Positions 19,833 through 25,555 of a stretch of DNA of 25,555 nucleotides are shown in pieces. The translations under genes were made by a program, and so were the position numbers. Source of the stretch: JAFNGF01 sp964567045 (GTDB lineage Bacteria; Planctomycetota; Phycisphaerae; Sedimentisphaerales; Anaerobacaceae); the NCBI GenBank assembly GCA_964567045.1, contig CAZMLE010000053.1, positions 1 to 25,555 of the forward strand. Direction: 5' to 3'. The number at the start of each line of letters is the position of its first letter. Within the stretch, counting starts at the first letter, position 1. The notes beneath the pieces were generated by a model. It was not told the origin of the DNA and made no database searches. It saw nothing but the letters and a program-made list of their open reading frames with translations.

Positions 19833-20222
19833 TTAGTCATGGACTGCTTTGTGTGAGTGAAGAACGCTGGGGCTAAGGAAATTTGCCATTGCTCTTTCTA
19901 CTAATAGAAGTTTGTTCCGGAGCGTTTCGCTGCCAATGTGAGCTGCCCATTTTTCTTCTTCACTTGGGGATTCGCTTGGGAGGCGGGCGTCTTCTAGGTT
20001 TATTACTGGTAGGGTTTTGCTTTCGAGATAGAATGACTTAATGTAGCTGTGGATCATTTCGAGCATCGTGCAGAACGAATAGTTTTGACATAGCCATTCA
20101 AGCTTAGACATCATACTATTCAGATGTACGTAGCATTTGAACCGCCGTCGCAAAGCCAACGGCAAACGAGGATGACCCGGGTCGATCTCACGCGGATGGA
20201 TGTATACAATTAATGGCTGCCC
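19833..20222 (-). pseudogene. C-terminal remnant of a polysaccharide deacetylase (DUF3473-type)
   Basis: Leftward from about 20216 the translation reads QPLIVYIHPREIDPGHPRLP, then RRRFKCYVHLNSMMSKLEWL and NYSFCTMLEMI. This is the C-terminal region typical of XrtA/PEP-CTERM-associated polysaccharide deacetylases, where HPxEID and a kL..L...FsF..m pattern recur. The NodB catalytic domain is missing. The open frame extends a further 65 or so residues to a stop at 19833, in sequence with no recognised family. The fragment follows the TPR gene by about 60 bp in the same direction, consistent with a former exopolysaccharide/exosortase gene cluster. Confidence 0.6.
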
Positions 20223-20277
20223 CAAGGGCTTCGCTCCGCTGCGTGGACCTTGGCGATGGATCCGCCGAAGAAATCTA

Positions 20278-23200
20278 TCATTTTGGTCCAGGCAATGTGG
20301 AGAGGTTCGTAATTCCCGCAATCTCTGACCGCTCATCTGCTGTGAGCACGTTCATCTTTCGGTCAATCTCCAGAGCCCTGTCCAAGTGCTGCTTGGCTTG
20401 ATCGCCATCGTTGAGCTTTGCACAGATACGGCCCAGCTTTAGAAGAGTCGCTGCCTGCTGGCGAGTATTGGAGGGTGCTAATTCTCGCAGCAGCATTTCA
20501 AAGTCGCTCTTCGCGTCGGCAAGCCGGTCCGGCATGTTTGATAGAATTGTCCCCCTTGTGTCAAGAAGATGCACGTCCTTAGGTGCAAGCTTCAACCCTC
20601 GATCCGCTAGCTCCAACGCATCGGTGTACTGCTGATAGTGTTCCTGCAATATCCAGGCAAGGTCATTGAGGGCTCGTATCTCGCCGGGGTGCTGCTCGAG
20701 CAATTGCCGGTAGACCTTCTCTGCACGTTCAGCATCGCCAGTCTGATACGAGATCGACGCCAAACCCAGGCGTGCATCTATCGACGTCGGCGACAGTGCG
20801 ACCGCATGCTCAAAAAGCTTGAGCCCCTCTTTCTTCAGCGTCATCGAATCGGAACCTGACAGGATTGATGCTGCCGTCAGAACCATGGTCGGATCTTGGT
20901 CTTTGGCCGACAGATAGGCGGAACTGATTTGCGAAAGCTCCTCAAACCGGTTCTGAGACACCAGCTATAAGAATCTGGCATGAACAACGGCTTGATTGTT
21001 GGGGTCCAAGCGCTGGGCCTGTCTGATCCATTGTCCGGCGCGATCCGCATCGCCGGTGAGACGATACAGATCGGCGAGCGTAACAAGGGCTCTAATACTG
21101 CCGGCTCCTTCCTTGGTTTGGCAGAATGCCTCCAACTTAGGAATTGCCAGCTTGGGTAGTTCCATCGCCGCCAGAACATGCGATCGCGCAACCAGCAGCC
21201 TATCGTTCAGCGGCTCGCGACCAACTGCCGATTCGATCAGCGTCCGGGTCTCCTCCAGCAGCGTGCGATCCCTGCTACCCAATGCACCATCCGCAAGCAC
21301 GCTCAAGGCTTCCTTATTGTTCGGGTCTTCCTGGAGAGCCCGACGTGCCAATTTGACCGCCATCTGGGTATAACCTGATGCAAGCTCCGCTCTGGCTCTG
21401 GCCGACAGCAACGCCGGGTTGTCAGGATTGGCGTCCAGAGCTCGAACCGCATAATCACAGGCAGCCTTGTATTGCCCTTCCCGCATCGCGATCCCAATGA
21501 GCGCAAGGTGCGCTCTAACTGCCGTCGGTTCCAACTTTACGGCCTTTTCCAGTTTCTCTCTGGCGACGCTCGGCGACTGTGTCGCTGCCGACTCCTCGAG
21601 CATCTGCAGAGCCCGAACCGTCAGCAGTTCGGCATCCTGAGGTAGCTTTTCCTCCAGTGCGGCAAGAACGGTCAATGCTCTTTCTCGATCCTCCGCGCCG
21701 GCCCGCTGAAGCAGCAGCCGCATCAGTGCTCGCATCAGCCTCAAGTCTTCAGGATGCACACTCAAACCCTGTTCAACAGTGGCCACGGCTTGGTCGACTC
21801 TCTGTGTGCCAGCATAGAAGTTGCTCAGCAGCTCGTACCCCGTTGCGGCATTCTGGGTGAACGTCGTCAGCTTTCTGTAGTCCTGCTCGGCACTTTCGAG
21901 CGCGCCTTCCTCGACCATGTACGCCGCCCGCATCCAGTATGCGTTGAAATCATTGTGATCCGCCACGTAGTCATTCAGGACCTGCAGAGCCTCTGCCGCC
22001 TTTCCTTCAGCCTTCAGGATCGATGCTCTCACAGCTATCAGGGTCCGGGAATCTGGAGTGATGACCTCGGCTTCTTTCAGATATTTGAGGGCCTGACCGG
22101 CATCTTTCGTTTCCTGGTACACGAGTCGCGCCAGTTGTACTCGTGAGCTCGCGTCTTGGTTGTCGTTCGATACCCTGACTTTCAGCTCGTCGATGGCACG
22201 GGAGAAGTCCCTTGCTCCAAGAGCCATTCGGACCTGCCACGCACTGGCAACGCGAGGATTAATCTTGAGCTGCCGCAGAAGCTTCTCAGCATCCGAAAAG
22301 CGGCCTTGTCTTTCCAGAAAGGCCATCAATCTGTCGGCGATATCCGTGGCCGAAGGATTCTGGAGAAGCCCTTGCCGGCAGGTATCTTCAAGTCGTCGGA
22401 GGTCTCCCAGCCTCTCATACATCTGCGCCAGCAGCAGTACGGGTGCCGACCACACGGGGTCTGCATTGATGCAGTATTGAAGCAAGTTCGTGATGTCCTG
22501 CTGCTTCGACGACCAGTTGTCGGACGACAGCCACAGTGACGCTTGATACAGACGCCACCACAGCCCGCTTTCCCCCTCAGCCTGCCGCAGCTCGCCGACC
22601 AATTTTTCGACTGCCGCCCGGTCCTCCTGGATTTCGCGGATTCCCAAAAGCAACAAGCAAGCCTGAATTTCTTGTTTATCCTGCGCCGCCAATTCCCTCA
22701 GCAGATCGGTTCCCATGCTTCGATTACCGTGAACAAGCTCCAGCAGAGCAAGTTTGGTCGATAGGGACCGTTTCTCACGCCCCTCGGCGACGGTGTTCAG
22801 CCCCTGTTTGAGGCAATTGCGGGCTGAGTCATAATTTGCGTTGGCCGCATGAAGGTCTGACAGCGCAAGCCAGGGCAGGGCCACCTCGGGGTGGTTCTTG
22901 CAGGCTGCCTGGCAGATACCGAGCGCTTCGGCCATGCGTTTGGTTCGACCATAGTGCCCCACAAGTTGCATCTCAGCCCTTAGTGGTTCCTTGCACTCTT
23001 CAATGGCCAGTTTAAGCTCCTTTTCAGCCTTGTCAGGCTGCCCAAGGTACGCAGCGATGCTTGCCTGTAGTGTGCGAATATCAACTCGGTTGGGATCCTC
23101 TTGGCGCAACTGTGCCAACTCCGCTGACAACTCTTCCAGCTTTGTCGTATTTACGCTTTGACCTTGCTCTGCCGCTAAGTAAATACTCGCACCAATACGA

Positions 23201-24765
23201 AGCAGTTTACAGGTGGTGTCCGCAGGGTTCAGAGACTCTGCAATTCTCGCGTTTTCAAATGCCTTGTTCCAGTCTCCCAGCTTGGAATACTCCTTTGCCA
23301 GTTGCAGTGTCATTTCCAGATCTTGCGGATAGTAGCGAAGATATTGCGTCAGGGCAGCAACCGCCCGTCTGGTCTGATCGGTTCTAATGAAGGCCTCTGC
23401 CAATAGCCGCCACAGCGCGGGGCTGGAAACGTCACTCACAACAACCGGCTGCAGGGCATCGATGACAGCATAGGGTCTTTCCTCGGCTTTTGCCACCAGG
23501 GCCTGAAGGTAGGCGAGCTTGAACTGGGACTCTGCGGTTCCTGCCATCGTATGCAGGGCGTCAAGATACTCGTCAAGACAGCGCCGCGCCTCCGGAGCCT
23601 TGCCTGCAGCAACATAAAGCTGGATTGCAGACGGGAGCACTTGGGCTCGATGTCTTTTTTCTGTCAGCACTGCCAGCGCTTCATCGGCCAGAGGCGCACC
23701 TTCCATTGCGGTCCCCTTCCGAATCGCCAGCTCCAAAGCAAAGGAGAATTTTGCTACGTTCCATTCCTGGATGTCGAAGAAACTTTTTTCCAGCGTCTCC
23801 TGCGGAAGACTCTCAGCGGCCTGCAATTCTGCGGCAGCCCGGTCAAGCTCGCCGTTGGCCATCCATTCCGCACCTAAGAAAAGGCGAATTCGGGGGTCTT
23901 CTGTTCCCAAATCATCGGCTGCCTCAAGGTCTTTGCGAGCCAGTGCCAGAAATGCCGACCGGTCCTGCTCGTTCGCGTCCGCAGCGCGGGCCGCTTGGCG
24001 GCGGAGCTCTGCGCGACACACCAGTGCCTCGACAGAGTCCGGCGCGTAATCCACAGCCTTGTTAAGCCAGTCCAAAGGAGTTGGCGGTTGCGCGGAATCT
24101 TCACTGCCGGCAGTTGCCTGCCGCTGGGGCGAAGTCTCGTTGGCCGCGAGATGGCTCATCTGCACACAGGCCCGTACGTATGCAACGTGCTTATCGGCAA
24201 GGGCATCGAGCTTGTCGATAAATGTCTGGAGCGTCTGTCGAGCATCCGCTGTTTTGTTCAGCCGGGCTAGCGCGTCCGCCAGCCACAGCGGAGCCTTGAG
24301 GTCGTTCGGATCGCTCTCGAGCCGCAGGCGGGCAATCGAGGCAAGCTCCTCGAAGTTCCCTACGCCGCCGTAGAGCATGGCGAGCTTCTCATAGGCGACG
24401 TCATCAAGAGGGGTCAGTTTTATGATGCGACGGTAAGCCGAGATCGCTCCGGCAACCGCAGATGCGTCCAGCGGCCGAACGGCCAGGCAGGACTCGGCAT
24501 ACTTCCGGAGGATCCCCACGTCATCGGGATTTCCGCTGAGGTATTTCCTGTAGCTCTTGACCGCCGCCGGCCAGTCCTTGCTCGCAAAAGCAGCCTCCCC
24601 TGCAGCCAGAGACCTTTCTGAGAGAATGCCTCTTCGAGTCTGACGGGCGACAACCAAAGACACTCCGGCTGCTGCCGCGACCAGGATCAGGATGATAAGT
24701 AGCTTGACGTTGACCCGCCCAACGCATGGCGGGTTAATCTTCGCAGATTGGTTCCGATACAACAT
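20278..24765 (-). CDS. Giant membrane-anchored TPR protein, frame interrupted by TAG
   Basis: ATG 24765 is preceded by GGAGAGGA. Residues about 20-42 form one transmembrane segment (VKLLIILILVAAAAGVSLVV), leaving a huge soluble domain made of tandem tetratricopeptide repeats (GEAAFASKDWPAAVKSYRKY; AYEKLAMLYGGVGNFEELAS; YKAACDYAVRALDANPDNPA; YRLTGDADRAGQWIRQAQRL). The first 1,266 codons end at TAG 20965-20967. The same frame continues immediately (LVSQNRFEELSQISSAYLSA) for 227 more codons of TPRs to TGA 20278, so the original gene had about 1,495 codons; TGG to TAG is the simplest change. A 24-nt palindrome adds NPPCVGRV in frame ahead of the membrane segment. It resembles PrsT-like TPR proteins of exosortase/EPS loci, and the neighbours (deacetylase remnant, PEP-CTERM protein) agree. 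It may be a pseudogene, or the TAG may be a sequence error. Confidence 0.8.
24713..24737 (+). repeat. Family-3 palindrome inside the TPR gene
   Basis: CCCGCC/GGCGGG stem ending GGTTAA. Removing 24 nt turns AKI-NPPCVGRV-NVKLLI into AKINVKLLI in frame. Confidence 0.75.
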
Positions 24766-25099
24766 GATACGTCCTCTCCAAAATACTATTTAGTTGCCGT
24801 TTGTTGATGTGTTATGCCAATGACCGCCAATAGCTGCGCGTGACGGCAAATGATCGCGCAGACCAAAAAATGGCTTGTCGTGATTTCTTAGCAATCCGCT
24901 TTCGATGACTTCAAAACCTGAGCGGGCAAAAATGTTGACTCTGTTATGAACCGATGTGATATTTGGGAATAATTGCTTGCGAATTATCTCTGTCAGTCAA
25001 TCACGGTGCTGTGAGGGTGAATACCTGCCGGTGAAGCCCCGCCACGGGGCTTCACCGGTGATCTTGTCACTAACCACATGATTGCCTACTATGAGGCTC
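24766..25099. other. Intergenic region between PEP-CTERM gene and TPR gene
   Basis: It contains the TPR gene ribosome binding site (complement of 24773-24780) and a strong hairpin at 25028-25058. No other gene or repeat is apparent. Confidence 0.5.
25028..25058 (-). terminator. 14-bp hairpin downstream of the PEP-CTERM gene
   Basis: CCGGTGAAGCCCCG and its perfect complement around a 3-nt loop (CCA). It lies about 40 nt after the leftward stop at 25100, a terminator position, but without a clear U-tract; an inserted palindrome is possible. Confidence 0.5.
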
Positions 25100-25555
25100 T
25101 CATGCAAACTTACGCAATTTCCAACCAGCTACACCCAAGCCAAGCATGCCAAGCAGAACAGCGCCAGGTACCGGAACGAGATAGAGCAAATCCTGCCCGT
25201 AACCTGTAGGATTCCCGTATTGGTCTATAGTCACAGCCTGCAACACTCGCACATTATGGATGTCTGTCCAACCGCAGGCATTCGCCGCATCCAACCAGCT
25301 CGTGGCAAGCGCCTGCTGCGCGACGAGGTTCAGGGGAGTATTCATAAAGTCTAGCGAGAAATTATCGCCGCCCTCGCCCTCAATGCTCCAGAAGACGCGC
25401 TGGAGGGCCCCGGCTGTCTGAGCCCGGGTCAGTCCCGAACCGGTGTTGCTGTAATTATACCCGACCAGGTTCCCTGTGGCAAACTTTGTGTAGAGCCAGG
25501 CAGGGCAAACGCATCTTAACTCACGGTGTAAGCTGGACGTAGCCGATATTTTGGA
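25100..25555 (-). CDS. PEP-CTERM sorting-domain protein, C-terminal part (5' end outside window)
   Basis: The frame is open from the window edge to TAA 25100, giving about 151 residues. The C-terminus is a textbook PEP-CTERM tail: VPVPGAVLLGMLGLGVAGWK followed by LRKFA, i.e. VPxPxA, a transmembrane helix and a basic end, recognised by an exosortase (XrtA-type) for sorting to the envelope or EPS. Upstream sequence (ATGNLVGYNYSNTGSGLTRA; VFWSIEGEGGD; ATSWLDAANACGW) is typical of small planctomycete PEP-CTERM proteins with a beta-rich exported domain. The first visible residues (SLHRELRCVCPAW) look less natural and may be encoded by another short inserted repeat. An internal Met at 25345 is not a likely start. 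Confidence 0.85.
   Translation of the reverse strand, partial: SKISATSSLHRELRCVCPAWLYTKFATGNLVGYNYSNTGSGLTRAQTAGALQRVFWSIEGEGGDNFSLDFMNTPLNLVAQQALATSWLDAANACGWTDIHNVRVLQAVTIDQYGNPTGYGQDLLYLVPVPGAVLLGMLGLGVAGWKLRKFA

Noticed and set aside
19960..19985. Possible diverged family-1 element (CACTTGGGGATTCGCTTGGG)
   Set aside because: Only the TTGGGGAT part matches and there is no matching right half; similarity is too short to support.
20213..20240. CCCAAGGGCTTCGCTCCGCTGCG as another inserted repeat in the deacetylase remnant
   Set aside because: A plausible boundary of the remnant, but only one copy in the window, so repeat status cannot be shown.
1..25555. tRNA or rRNA genes
   Set aside because: No cloverleaf with a GGTTCRA T-loop or rRNA-like conserved segment was found on reading both strands.

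Overview
The window looks like a piece of an environmental planctomycete-type genome, most likely Phycisphaerae/Sedimentisphaerales-like. The evidence is a PEP-CTERM (VPVPGA..LLGML) sorting tail, a very large TPR protein beside a polysaccharide-deacetylase remnant (exosortase/EPS context), secreted carbohydrate-active enzymes with Tat or Sec signals, and many short dispersed hairpin repeats. The taxonomic call is inference.

Layout. (1) 1-3.4 kb is a mobile-element graveyard. It holds an IS110-type transposase cut off and joined to an antisense ankyrin-repeat fragment, a 92-bp repeat (copy A), two near-identical long inverted-repeat units rich in CACTTTAGG, and an IS3-type element whose orfB carries an in-frame TGA and a 24-nt hairpin insertion. 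(2) 3.4-14.6 kb is a carbohydrate-degradation locus. A leftward Tat-exported (alpha/alpha)6-type hydrolase diverges from a rightward four-gene operon: a fusion of a papain-like (C1A) peptidase domain to a GH172/DUF2961 domain, a large malectin-tailed protein broken by repeats, a GH51 alpha-L-arabinofuranosidase, and a beta-helix/PA14 protein. GH51 plus GH172 suggests an arabinofuranose-containing (or other furanoside) polysaccharide as target. (3) 14.7-19.4 kb is a second accessory module: an aminotransferase remnant, repeat copy B, a solitary tyrosine recombinase, a small basic protein with a strong promoter and palindromic operators, a decayed nucleotidyltransferase gene with two in-frame TGAs, and an AbiEi/AbiEii toxin-antitoxin pair. 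Two related structured elements sit downstream of the two nucleotidyltransferase genes. (4) 19.8-25.6 kb, all leftward, holds a polysaccharide-deacetylase C-terminal remnant, a roughly 1,495-codon TPR gene split by an in-frame TAG, and the C-terminal part of a PEP-CTERM protein running off the window.

The most striking signal is short hairpin elements living inside reading frames. Eleven copies of a 24-nt imperfect palindrome plus three copies of a CCCCTTAGGGG element lie within 835 bp of one gene (8376-9210). By my hand reconstruction, removing all fourteen restores a single uninterrupted reading frame of exactly 858 codons. The same 24-nt family sits in frame in the IS3 transposase. A different 24-nt palindrome, with a compensatory base-pair change relative to a second copy, is in frame in the N-terminus of the TPR protein. 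These behave like Rickettsia-type palindromic elements that insert into genes.
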